Source: Actinomycetota bacterium (GTDB lineage Bacteria; Actinomycetota; Thermoleophilia; UBA2241). From it: 6,660 nucleotides of DNA. Made by a program: the position numbers and the translations under genes. Within the stretch, counting starts at the first letter, position 1. Each line of letters begins with the position of its first letter. A model generated the notes under the pieces. That model saw only the letters and a program-made list of their open reading frames with translations. It ran no database searches and had not been told where the DNA came from. The stretch is from contig PKYM01000040.1 of the NCBI GenBank assembly GCA_003132645.1, positions 9,028-15,687 on the forward strand, read 5' to 3'. This document shows, piece after piece, positions 1-6,127 of the stretch.

Positions 1-1547
1 CAGACTACCTCTCGATCGGTCGCGTCCAGACGCCGACCCTGCGCCTTGTTGTCGATCGCGAGCTCGAACGGCGGGCCTTCGTGCCGGTGCCCTACTGGGA
101 GATCAAGGCCGAACTCGAAGCAGGCAGCGGCGAGCGCTTCACGGTCGAGCACGCCAATGGCCGCTTCGCGGCCGAACCCGAAGCTAACACGGCGCTCGCC
201 GGCGCCCAGGCCGACACCGCCGAGGTCACCGCCTACTCAACGACGCCGCGCACCCTGGCGCCGCCGGCGCCCTTCAACACGACGGCCCTGATGAGCGCCG
301 CCTCGGGCGCCGGCGTGGCGCCGTCGCGGGCCATGAAGGCGGCCGAGTCGCTGTACCTCGACGGCCTCATCAGCTACCCGCGTACCGACAACACCGTCTA
401 CCCGCCGTCGCTCGACCTGCACGCCGTGCTGCACGCCATGACGGGTCACAGGCCCGTGTCGGCGCTCGCCGCCGAGCTCGCCGCCCAGACCACGCTCAAG
501 CCGACGCGCGGCAAGAAGCGCACCACCGACCACCCGCCGATCTACCCGGTCGACGTTCCCAAGGGCGAGCTGCACGGCGACCAGGCGCGCGTCTACGACC
601 TCGTCGTGCGGCGCTTCCTGGCCACGCTGTCGCCGCCGGCCGTGATCGAAAGCCAGCGGCTCGACGTGCGCCTCGGCAGCGAGCCGTTCGTGGGGCGCGG
701 CAGCCGCGTCGCCAAACCCGGCTTTCTGCGGGCCTGGCAGCCCTACACCGCCGACCGCGAGCGACCGCTGCCGCAGGCGGCCGTGGGCGACGTCCTGGCG
801 GTGCTCGGCGTGCGTCTCGACGCCAAGGAGACCCAGCCGCCGTCGCGCTTCGGCCAGGGCCCGCTGATCGAGAAGATGGAGGAGCTCGAGCTCGGCACCA
901 AGGCCACCCGGGCCGACATCATCCAGCACCTCTACGACCGCAACTACGTACGCGACAATCCGGTCGAGCCGACCGAGCTCGGCATCGCCGTCATCCGCGC
1001 CTTCGACGCCGCCATGCCGAGCGCCCCGCTCGACATCTCCTCGCCGACCATGACCGCCCGGCTCGAAGACGAGATGGACCGCATCACGGTCGGCGACCTG
1101 CGCAGCGAACAGGTCGTCTCAGACAGCCAGGAGCTGCTGGCCCAGGCGCACAAGTTGCTCGAAGGCAACATCGAGATCATCCGCAGCGAGATCAAGGGCG
1201 CCGTGCGCGAAGACATGACGCTCGGCGTGTGCGCCACCTGTGGCGGCGAGCTGCGCATCCTGCGCGGCAAGACCGGCAAGCGCTTCGTGGCGTGCGCCGG
1301 CAAGGAGACCGACGAACCCAAGGTGCCCGAGGGCGCGCCCGAAGGCACGCGGCCGCGGCGCGGCTGCGGCCAGACGTTCCCGCTGCCTCAGCGGGGTGCT
1401 ATCATCGCCAAAGGGACCACCTGCCCCGAATGTGGTTGGCCCGAGATCACCGTGCTCAAATCGAGCGGCCGCGGGCGTCCGTGGCAGCTCTGTCTGGATC
1501 CCGATTGTCCCACCAAGGAGAAGTACAAGAAGCGGGCGACGACCTAG
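1..1547 (+). CDS. topA: DNA topoisomerase I (type IA), 3' part; 5' end outside the window
   Basis: This enzyme relaxes negatively supercoiled DNA by cutting one strand through a tyrosine. The reading frame is open from base 3 and ends at TAG 1545-1547. The N-terminal Toprim domain is missing, lying upstream of the window. The first visible residues, SIGRVQTPTL, are the conserved segment of the type IA core. The catalytic tyrosine is in LISYPRTDN (TAC at 375-377). Further core motifs are DHPPIYP (about 529-549) and GTKATRADII (about 894-923). The C-terminus carries Cys pairs of two zinc ribbons: CATC at 1230-1241 with later Cys and GCGQTFPLPQ, then CPEC at 1422-1433 closed by Cys at 1491 and 1506. 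The SYPRTDN active site and the FPLPQ-linked ribbons resemble archaeal-type TopA more than E. coli TopA, which has TYMRTDS; this comparison is from memory. The 3' end overlaps the proposed tmk start. Topoisomerase III is the alternative, but the zinc ribbons favour TopA. Confidence 0.95.
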   Translation, partial: DYLSIGRVQTPTLRLVVDRELERRAFVPVPYWEIKAELEAGSGERFTVEHANGRFAAEPEANTALAGAQADTAEVTAYSTTPRTLAPPAPFNTTALMSAASGAGVAPSRAMKAAESLYLDGLISYPRTDNTVYPPSLDLHAVLHAMTGHRPVSALAAELAAQTTLKPTRGKKRTTDHPPIYPVDVPKGELHGDQARVYDLVVRRFLATLSPPAVIESQRLDVRLGSEPFVGRGSRVAKPGFLRAWQPYTADRERPLPQAAVGDVLAVLGVRLDAKETQPPSRFGQGPLIEKMEELELGTKATRADIIQHLYDRNYVRDNPVEPTELGIAVIRAFDAAMPSAPLDISSPTMTARLEDEMDRITVGDLRSEQVVSDSQELLAQAHKLLEGNIEIIRSEIKGAVREDMTLGVCATCGGELRILRGKTGKRFVACAGKETDEPKVPEGAPEGTRPRRGCGQTFPLPQRGAIIAKGTTCPECGWPEITVLKSSGRGRPWQLCLDPDCPTKEKYKKRATT

Positions 1548-2248
1548 CGGCGACCCGACTCGCGGGACGCGGCTTCTTCGTCACCCTTGAAGGCGTCGAC
1601 CGCTCGGGCAAGACGACCCAGGTCGAACGTCTCTGCGCGTCCCTCGCCGCTCGTGGTTTGCCGGTCGGTGTGCGGGGCGTGCCGGGGGGCTCGCTGCGCG
1701 AGCCCGGCGGCACGCCCGTCGGCGAGGCGGTCCGCGAAGTCCTGCTGCATCGTCCCCACGCCGTCTCGTCCTGGGCCGAGGCGCTGCTCTACGCTGCGGC
1801 CCGGGCCCAGCTCGTGGCCGACGTCGTGCGACCCTCGCTCGAGGACGGCCTCATCGTGGTGCTCGACCGCTATATCGATTCGTCGCTGGCTTATCAGGGT
1901 TGCGCCCGCGGCCTGGGCATCGACGCCGTGCTAGAGGTCAACCAGCGGGCCACCGGCGGTCTGCTGCCCGACCTCACCCTGCTGCTCAAGGTCGACCCCG
2001 GTCGGGCGGCCGGCCGTCCCGGCCGGCCGCCCGACCGCCTCGAATCAGAGGGCCTCACGCTGCAGACACGCGTTGCCGCAGGCTACGACGAGCTCGCGCG
2101 CCGCTACCCGCGGCGCATCGTGGTGCTCGACGGCGAGCGGCCGGCCGCCGAGGTTGCGGCCGAGGTCGAGCGGGCGACGCTCGTGGCTCTGTCGGCTCTG
2201 CCGGCCGTGGCATCGCCCGTCGAGCAGGGGGCAAACGGTGTTCGCTGA
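1505..2248 (+). CDS. tmk: Thymidylate kinase (dTMP kinase)
   Basis: Phosphorylates dTMP to dTDP with ATP, an essential step to dTTP. With the TTG start at 1505 it has 247 residues, longer than the usual 205-215. Visible motifs are the P-loop GVDRSGKTTQ (about 30-39), REPGGTPVGE (65-74), DRY (121-123) followed by SSLAYQG, and the LID-like PPDRLESE (about 175-182). The start is uncertain. There is no ATG, GTG or TTG in frame between the topA stop and the P-loop. The nearest usable starts lie inside topA: TTG 1505, or GTG 1481 further up. Neither has a strong Shine-Dalgarno, and TTG 1505 leaves about 18 non-family residues before GFFVTLEG. Two oddities are an Arg in the P-loop (DRSGK, as in human-type enzymes) and seven extra residues just before REPGGT. 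It overlaps topA by 43 bases and holB by 11. Confidence 0.9.
   Translation: MSHQGEVQEAGDDLAATRLAGRGFFVTLEGVDRSGKTTQVERLCASLAARGLPVGVRGVPGGSLREPGGTPVGEAVREVLLHRPHAVSSWAEALLYAAARAQLVADVVRPSLEDGLIVVLDRYIDSSLAYQGCARGLGIDAVLEVNQRATGGLLPDLTLLLKVDPGRAAGRPGRPPDRLESEGLTLQTRVAAGYDELARRYPRRIVVLDGERPAAEVAAEVERATLVALSALPAVASPVEQGANGVR
2226..2231 (+). promoter_or_regulatory. Ribosome binding site of holB
   Basis: AGGGGG ends 6 bases before GTG 2238. It sits inside the last codons of tmk and decides the GTG start, because the same frame stays open upstream to an ATG at 2073 that would lie deep inside tmk. Confidence 0.7.
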
Positions 2249-3353
2249 CATTCCCGGTCAGGCGCGGGCCAAGGCCTACTTCGCCGGCGCGCTGGCGCGC
2301 GGACCGGGTCACGCCTACCTGCTGGCCGGGCCCGAGGGCCTCGGCAAGCGGCGTTTCGCTCTCGAGCTCGGCACCGCCCTGGTGGCCCCCTGTGGGGGCT
2401 GCGGGGACTGCGCCGACTGCGAGCGCCTCGCCCGCGGGGTGAACCCCGACCTCACCGTGGTCGAACGCGAGGGCGAGTTCATCCGCATCGAACAGATCGC
2501 CGCGCTCATCGCCGACCTGAGCCTCAAGCCCTTCTTCGCGACCCGCCGCGTCTGGGTCGTGATCGAGCCCGAACGGCTCAACGTCGAGGCCGCCAACACC
2601 TTCCTGAAGAGCCTCGAGGAGCCGCCGTCCCACGTCCATTTCATCCTCGTCTCAGACGAGCCCGAGCGCGTGCTGCCGACCATCATCTCGCGCTGTCAGG
2701 TGGTCGAGTTCCAGCCCGTCGCCGACGACGAGCTGATCGCTCACCTGGTCGCTCGCGAGGGTCTCGACGCCGAGCGCGCCGCGGTCGTCGCCCGCCTCTC
2801 CCACGGCTCGGTCGAACGGGCCCTGCGTCTCGCCGGCGACGACCGCGGCGCGCAGCGCCGCCAGCGCTATCTGCACCTCGCGGCCGGCATCGTGCTGCAC
2901 GACCGCGACGCCGAGCGGGCGTTCGTCGACGAGGTCGGCAACGCCGAGGTCGCGGCGGCGGGCGCCGTCGAGACCGACATCGCCCGCCGCCGCGACGAGC
3001 TCGAACGCGCCGTCGCCGACGATCGCGAGCGTGTCTGGCACGCCCGCCGGCTCGACGCCCTGCAGCGTCGCGAGCAGGCGCGTGTCTCGCGTCTGGCGGC
3101 GCTCGACGCGCTTGATCACCTGTCGAGCTTCGTGCGCGACGTCTGGGCGGTCGGGCTCGGAGCGGCCGGCGCCGTCTCCAACCGCGACCGGCTGGCCGAG
3201 CTCCAGCACGCCGCCGTCGCGCGGCCCGACCTCTACGCCCGGCTGCTCGTCGTCGTCGGTCACACCCGCAAGGACTTATCCCTGAACATCGACCGCCGGC
3301 TGGCCCTGCAGGCGATGTTCGCTCGGTTCCAGGAGGTCTGGGAGAGTGCCTGA
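2238..3353 (+). CDS. holB: DNA polymerase III delta' subunit (clamp loader)
   Basis: AAA+ subunit of the clamp loader that opens the beta sliding clamp onto primed DNA. GTG 2238 is chosen because AGGGGG lies 6 bases upstream and the protein then begins FADIPGQ, where the family begins; 371 residues. Motifs in order are Walker A-like GPEGLGK (31-37), a four-Cys zinc module at C52, C55, C58 and C61 followed by NPDL (69-72), a degenerate Walker B VVIEPERL (107-114), AANTFLKSLEEPP (118-130), and the SRC arginine-finger motif (151-153). A helical C-terminal region follows. The degenerate Walker motifs and SRC fit delta', which does not turn over ATP itself, rather than DnaX (gamma/tau). The first two zinc cysteines are only two residues apart, closer than the roughly eight of E. 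coli delta'. It overlaps tmk by 11 bases and the PSP1 gene by 8. Confidence 0.92.
   Translation: MFADIPGQARAKAYFAGALARGPGHAYLLAGPEGLGKRRFALELGTALVAPCGGCGDCADCERLARGVNPDLTVVEREGEFIRIEQIAALIADLSLKPFFATRRVWVVIEPERLNVEAANTFLKSLEEPPSHVHFILVSDEPERVLPTIISRCQVVEFQPVADDELIAHLVAREGLDAERAAVVARLSHGSVERALRLAGDDRGAQRRQRYLHLAAGIVLHDRDAERAFVDEVGNAEVAAAGAVETDIARRRDELERAVADDRERVWHARRLDALQRREQARVSRLAALDALDHLSSFVRDVWAVGLGAAGAVSNRDRLAELQHAAVARPDLYARLLVVVGHTRKDLSLNIDRRLALQAMFARFQEVWESA
3331..3336 (+). promoter_or_regulatory. Ribosome binding site of the PSP1-domain gene
   Basis: A perfect AGGAGG, 9 bases before GTG 3346 and inside the holB 3' end. It fixes the GTG start and fits translational coupling with holB. 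Confidence 0.8.
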
Positions 3354-4164
3354 GATCGTCAGCGTCGTCTTCGGACAAGGCGGCAAGAAGTACCATTTCG
3401 ACCCGGGTTCTCTGGAGCTCGCGGTCGGCGACCAGGTCGTCGTCGAAACGGCGCGCGGCACCGACTATGGGCGCGTCGTCGAGGCTGCTCACAAGCAACC
3501 CGAGGGCGGCGGCCGGCCCGCTCTGCGACGCGTCGTGCGGGTCGCGGGGAAGGCCGACTCAGACCAGGTGGCCGCCAACCTCGAGCGCGAGTGCGAGGCG
3601 CTGCTGCTGGCCCGCGAGCTCGCCACGGCCGCCGGGCTCGCCATCAAGGTGGTGTCGGCCGAAAGCACCTTCGACGGCAACCGTCTGACGCTGTCGTTCT
3701 CGGCCGACGATCGGGCCGACGTGCGCGGGCTCGCCACGAAGCTGTCGGACCGGCTCAAGCGACGGGTCGAGTTCCACCAGGTCTCGGCGCGCGACGAGGC
3801 GCGCCTCGTCGGCGGCTACGGCCCCTGCGGGCGGCACCTGTGCTGCGCCAGCTTCTGCGGCGACCAGGACCCGGTCTCGATCCGCATGGCCAAAGACCAG
3901 AACCTGCCCCTCAACCCCTCAAAGATCTCCGGCTGTTGCGGGCGCCTCATGTGCTGCCTTAAATACGAGCACAGCGTCTATCTGTCGTTCAAGAAGCGCG
4001 CGCCGCGTCGCGGCGCCATCGTTACGACGCCGGCGGGCCGGGGAAAGGTCATTGAGCTTCTCGCTCCAGCCGACAGCGTCTCGGTCGACCTCGGCGAGGG
4101 GCGCGTGGTCACCTGTCGGTTGGCCGAGCTGTTCACCGACAGCGGCGACAAGGAGGACACATGA
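3346..4164 (+). CDS. ricT: PSP1-domain protein, RicT/YaaT-like
   Basis: A 272-residue PSP1-domain protein starting at GTG 3346, 9 bases after AGGAGG (3331-3336). The signature is the cysteine-rich core GPCGRHLCC-x3-C (159-171), then VSIRMAKDQNL (177-187) and NPSKISGCCGRLMCCLKYE (190-208), giving Cys at 161, 166, 167, 171, 197, 198, 203 and 204. In Bacillus subtilis RicT (YaaT) joins RicA and RicF in an iron-sulfur-binding complex that promotes RNase Y-dependent mRNA processing and affects sporulation and competence. Whether this organism has those partners cannot be seen here. The N-terminal part (about 1-110) shows a small beta-rich domain with VVVETARGTDYGRVV, and the last 50 residues have RRGAIVTTPAGRGKVIEL, a KOW-like or SH3-like strand pattern. 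It overlaps holB by 8 bases and the HMA gene by 4 (ATGA). Family call is firm; biochemical role is inferred from Bacillus. Confidence 0.9.
   Translation: MPEIVSVVFGQGGKKYHFDPGSLELAVGDQVVVETARGTDYGRVVEAAHKQPEGGGRPALRRVVRVAGKADSDQVAANLERECEALLLARELATAAGLAIKVVSAESTFDGNRLTLSFSADDRADVRGLATKLSDRLKRRVEFHQVSARDEARLVGGYGPCGRHLCCASFCGDQDPVSIRMAKDQNLPLNPSKISGCCGRLMCCLKYEHSVYLSFKKRAPRRGAIVTTPAGRGKVIELLAPADSVSVDLGEGRVVTCRLAELFTDSGDKEDT
4151..4156 (+). promoter_or_regulatory. Ribosome binding site of the HMA-domain gene
   Basis: A perfect AGGAGG inside the last codons of the PSP1-domain gene, only 4 bases from ATG 4161. The spacing is slightly short, but the ATGA stop/start overlap supports re-initiation by the same ribosome. 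Confidence 0.7.
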
Positions 4165-4394
4165 GCGAGACCAGGCACGTCGTACTGAACGTACCCGACG
4201 TCTCCTGCAACCACTGCAAGATGGCAATCGAGAACGCGGTGTCTGGGCTGGCGGGCGTCGACAGGGTCGAGGTCGACATCGACGCCAAGAGCGTCGCTGT
4301 GTATCTCGGAGACGAGGGTGACCTCGGCGCGGTCAAGGCGGCGATGGAAGAAGAAGGCTACCCCGTCGTCGGGGAGCACGAGTTCGCCCTCTGA
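4161..4394 (+). CDS. Small HMA-domain metal-binding protein (CopZ-like)
   Basis: A 77-residue single-domain protein starting at ATG 4161, overlapping the upstream stop as ATGA. The sequence VSCNHCKMAIE (14-24) carries the heavy-metal-associated CxxC (C16, C19), followed by GVDRVEVDID (33-42), VAVYLGDE and EEEGYPV. This is the full beta-alpha-beta-beta-alpha-beta HMA fold with nothing added. Such proteins usually bind Cu(I) and hand it to a P-type ATPase or repressor. No copper ATPase or CsoR-like gene lies in the window. Its place at the end of a replication/RicT run therefore says nothing about copper efflux. The ligand (copper, zinc or other) is not determined by the sequence; the fold is secure. 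Confidence 0.88.
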   Translation: MSETRHVVLNVPDVSCNHCKMAIENAVSGLAGVDRVEVDIDAKSVAVYLGDEGDLGAVKAAMEEEGYPVVGEHEFAL

Positions 4395-4414
4395 TGGGGC
4401 AGCGTCTCGCGGGC

Positions 4415-4443
4415 TGGTGCGGCACCCGACGGACTGGTACGAT
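4415..4443 (+). promoter_or_regulatory. Putative promoter of tRNA-Lys
   Basis: TACGAT (4438-4443) is preceded directly by TGG, giving an extended -10 element. A weak -35 (TGGTGC, 4415-4420) lies 17 bases upstream. The expected transcription start, about 4450, is just before the mature tRNA 5' end at 4460. Identified by eye only. Confidence 0.45.
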
Positions 4444-4459
4444 ATCGCACCGTGTCCGT

Positions 4460-4535
4460 GGGCCGTTAGCTTAGTTGGTAGAGCAGGGGACTCTTAATCC
4501 CAAGGTCGAAGGTTCGAATCCTTCACGGCCCACCA
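4460..4535 (+). tRNA. tRNA-Lys (anticodon CUU), CCA encoded
   Basis: A complete cloverleaf of 76 bases. The acceptor stem GGGCCGT (4460-4466) pairs fully with ACGGCCC (4525-4531). The D stem is GCTT/GAGC (4469-4472 with 4481-4484, last pair T-G). The anticodon loop CTCTTAA (4491-4497) gives anticodon CTT, reading the Lys codon AAG. The T arm is GAAGG-TTCGAAT-CCTTC (4508-4524) with a perfect B box. The discriminator is A (4532), and CCA (4533-4535) is encoded. In the anticodon stem the outermost pair (G4486 and A4502) is a mismatch while the other four pair. No clear T-rich terminator follows. Confidence 0.97.
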
Positions 4536-4562
4536 CGACTTCCGCCCAGCCCCACACGTCTG

Positions 4563-4592
4563 TTGCCGTCGCCGGAGGCGCGGTGCTAGGGT
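4563..4592 (+). promoter_or_regulatory. Putative promoter of the inositol-lipid genes
   Basis: TTGCCG (4563-4568) as -35, an 18-base spacer, and TAGGGT (4587-4592) as -10, with TGC before it as an extended -10. The transcription start would fall near 4598-4600. That coincides with an ATG at 4599, so the transcript may be nearly leaderless for the small frame noted there. Predicted by eye. Confidence 0.5.
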
Positions 4593-4598
4593 CTCACC

Positions 4599-4664
4599 AT
4601 GAGCATCCATCACAGCCGCAGAGCTCTAAGAAGACGAAGGGACGAGTGTGAAGCGCACGTATAA
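4599..4664 (+). CDS. Possible 21-codon arginine-rich leader ORF
   Basis: ATG 4599 to TAA 4662-4664. The peptide starts MSIHHSRRALRRRRDE and contains six arginines in residues 7-14, coded largely by AGA, CGA and AGG, which are used little by the GC-rich neighbours; a CTA leucine codon lies among them. It begins at the predicted transcription start, so it could be translated as a leaderless message. It runs 17 bases past the GTG 4648 start of the PAP2 gene in another frame. This could be a translated upstream frame that tunes the next gene, or a chance ORF in a purine-rich leader. Confidence 0.25.
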   Translation: MSIHHSRRALRRRRDECEAHV

Positions 4665-5448
4665 CCTGCGTGATTCGGGTCTGCAGCTCACGCGGTCATG
4701 GCGCGGCGCCCTGCCGGCCGGCGGCCGCGACGCGCTCCGCCAGTTTCTCATACTGCTCGCCTGCTATGCCGCCTACGACGTGGCGCGGGTCGCGGTACGC
4801 GGGCGCGAGGCGGTGGCCCAGGCCAACGCCCAGGTCATCATCAACGCCGAAAAGGCGCTCCATTTGTACGTCGAGCCGTTCATCCAGGGCAAGGCGAGCC
4901 ACGTGCACGCGCTCGTCGTGTTCATGGACTGGTTCTACGCCAACGTGCATATCTCCGCGACGATCCTCGTGCTGGTCTGGATCTACCTCTACCGGCACGA
5001 GACCTTCGGCTTCTTTCGCAACGTGTTCCTCACCATGAACGCGCTGTCGATGGTGGCCTTCGCCATGGTGCCCGTGGCGCCGCCCCGCCTGGTTCCCACC
5101 TCGGGCGTGGTCGACACACTCTACCTGTACTCGACCAACAACTACCATTCGGGCGTGATGTCGTTCGTGACCAACCAGTACGCGGCGCTGCCCAGCCTGC
5201 ACATCGGCTATGCGCTGTTCCTCTCGCTGGCCGTCTGGCTGCTCACCACCAATCGCCTGGCGCGCCTGCTGGCGGCGGTCTACCCGGTCCTCGTGTTTGC
5301 GGCCATCATCATCACCGGCAATCACTACGTGCTCGACGTGGCGGCCGGCGTCGTCGTGCTCGCGATCGCCTTCGCGGTCAACTACGGCTTCGCGCCGCAG
5401 AGCGTCCCCGAAGCGATCACGGTGTCCACGCGCGATCGCGACGCGTGA
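4648..5448 (+). CDS. PAP2-superfamily membrane protein, AUR1/inositolphosphotransferase-like
   Basis: A 266-residue multi-pass membrane protein. GTG 4648 is chosen because AAGGGA (4637-4642) lies 5 bases upstream. Hydrophobic segments are near 32-50, 102-116, 126-143, 184-200, 206-223 and 230-247, giving about six helices. The PAP2 catalytic signatures are visible: VAPPRL (143-148), AALPSLHIGYA (179-189, catalytic His 185) and GNHYVLD (224-230, His 226 and Asp 230). The APPRL motif and the EKALHLYVEP segment (68-77) place it with the AUR1/IPC-synthase-like PAP2 branch rather than the PgpB or BacA type. These enzymes cleave or transfer a phospho-head group through a phospho-histidine intermediate. 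Its neighbours are a probable PI-phosphate synthase starting 7 bases downstream and inositol-3-phosphate synthase. It may therefore dephosphorylate PI-phosphate to PI, or move inositol phosphate to another acceptor lipid. The family is well supported; the substrate is inference. Confidence 0.85.
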   Translation: MKRTYNLRDSGLQLTRSWRGALPAGGRDALRQFLILLACYAAYDVARVAVRGREAVAQANAQVIINAEKALHLYVEPFIQGKASHVHALVVFMDWFYANVHISATILVLVWIYLYRHETFGFFRNVFLTMNALSMVAFAMVPVAPPRLVPTSGVVDTLYLYSTNNYHSGVMSFVTNQYAALPSLHIGYALFLSLAVWLLTTNRLARLLAAVYPVLVFAAIIITGNHYVLDVAAGVVVLAIAFAVNYGFAPQSVPEAITVSTRDRDA

Positions 5449-5455
5449 CCGCGGC

Positions 5456-6070
5456 GTGAGCCTCAAGGACTCCTACACGACCGGCGTCCGCCAGGCCGTC
5501 GTGCCGCTCGCCGGACGCCTCGTGAACGGCGGTCACGTCACACCCAACACCCTGACCGTGGGCGGCCTCGTACTGAACGTCGCCACCGTGCCGCTGATCC
5601 TCTCCGGACACTTCATCGTCGCGGCGGTCGTGTTGCTGGCGGCCGGCGTGTGCGACATGCTCGACGGCGCGGTGGCCCGCCTCTCCGAACAGGTCACGCC
5701 GTTCGGCGCCTTTCTCGACTCGACGAGCGACCGCCTCTCCGAGGGTGTGGTCTACCTCGCGATCGGCGTCTGGTTTGCCCGCCAGGGCCACTTCTGGGAC
5801 CTGGCCGCCGTCTTCATCGCGCTCATGATGTCGTTCCTGGTCTCCTACACCCGGGCCCGGGCCGAGGCCCTCGGCCTCGAGTGCAAGGTCGGTCTGGCGT
5901 CGCGCCCCGAGCGGGTCGTGCTGCTCATTGTCGGCCTGCTGCTGGCGCGCTACCACGTGCTGACCGTGATGGTCTGGGCGATCGCCGCGCTGACCACCTA
6001 CACCGTGGTCCAGCGCATCCTTCACGTGCACCGGCGGCTCGCCGGCAGCCGTCGCGGAGCGGCGGTCTGA
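5456..6070 (+). CDS. CDP-alcohol phosphatidyltransferase, probable phosphatidylinositol-phosphate synthase
   Basis: A 204-residue integral membrane enzyme starting at GTG 5456, the first in-frame start codon after the PAP2 gene. No clear Shine-Dalgarno is seen, so coupling to the gene 7 bases upstream is likely. The complete signature D-x2-D-G-x2-A-R-x8-G-x3-D-x3-D runs from D67 to D92 and binds CDP and a metal ion. Hydrophobic helices follow the amphipathic N-terminus (HVTPNTLTVGGL, 27-38), with about six segments in all. The family joins CDP-diacylglycerol with an alcohol. Residues 134-149 (SYTRARAEALGLECKV), with RPERVVLL soon after, and the nearby ino1 suggest inositol-3-phosphate as acceptor, as for mycobacterial PgsA1. 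Phosphatidylglycerophosphate synthase or archaetidylinositol-phosphate-like activity remain alternatives. The gene ends at TGA 6068-6070. Confidence 0.85.
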   Translation: MSLKDSYTTGVRQAVVPLAGRLVNGGHVTPNTLTVGGLVLNVATVPLILSGHFIVAAVVLLAAGVCDMLDGAVARLSEQVTPFGAFLDSTSDRLSEGVVYLAIGVWFARQGHFWDLAAVFIALMMSFLVSYTRARAEALGLECKVGLASRPERVVLLIVGLLLARYHVLTVMVWAIAALTTYTVVQRILHVHRRLAGSRRGAAV

Positions 6071-6109
6071 CGGTCGTGTCGGGGCGGCCTTGCGGCCTGT
6101 CGGCGGCGC

Positions 6110-6122
6110 GGTCCGGCGGACC
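6110..6122. repeat. Short inverted repeat before the ino1 -10 box
   Basis: GGTCC (6110-6114), loop GGC, GGACC (6118-6122): a perfect 5-bp inverted repeat that covers the place where a -35 element would be expected. It could be an operator half-site pair or chance in GC-rich DNA. It is too short, and lacks the T-run, to call it a terminator for the upstream genes. Confidence 0.25.
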
Positions 6123-6127
6123 CGCTG

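Noticed and set aside
237..929. Long minus-strand open frame opposite topA
   Set aside because: It is the antisense shadow of a well-supported gene. The product is Arg/Gly/Ala-rich with no recognisable motif, as expected in GC-rich DNA.
1548..1592. Frameshift joining topA and tmk into one fusion protein
   Set aside because: TopA ends cleanly after its second zinc ribbon and tmk has its own complete fold. The overlap is better read as adjacent genes with an awkward start.
2652..3498. Overlapping minus-strand frames opposite holB and the PSP1 gene
   Set aside because: Low-complexity Arg/Ala-rich translations lying antisense to genes with clear motifs; no start signal of their own.
4411..4452. 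GGTGC-G-GCACC and the distant CGCACC as a terminator after the HMA gene
   Set aside because: The stem is short, the loop of one base is unlikely, and there is no T-run; it overlaps the putative tRNA promoter.
4460..4535. tRNA gene as an integration (att) site
   Set aside because: No integrase and no repeated copy of the tRNA 3' end is present in the window.
4536..4562. Terminator directly after tRNA-Lys
   Set aside because: No hairpin or T-run is visible in this stretch.
4698..5459. Second plus-strand frame inside the PAP2 gene
   Set aside because: Arg/Ala/Gly-rich out-of-frame reading typical of high GC; no motif or Shine-Dalgarno.
4696..5466. 256-codon minus-strand frame opposite the PAP2 gene
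   Set aside because: Its translation is His/Arg/Asp/Val-rich antisense of membrane codons. The plus strand carries all the PAP2 motifs.
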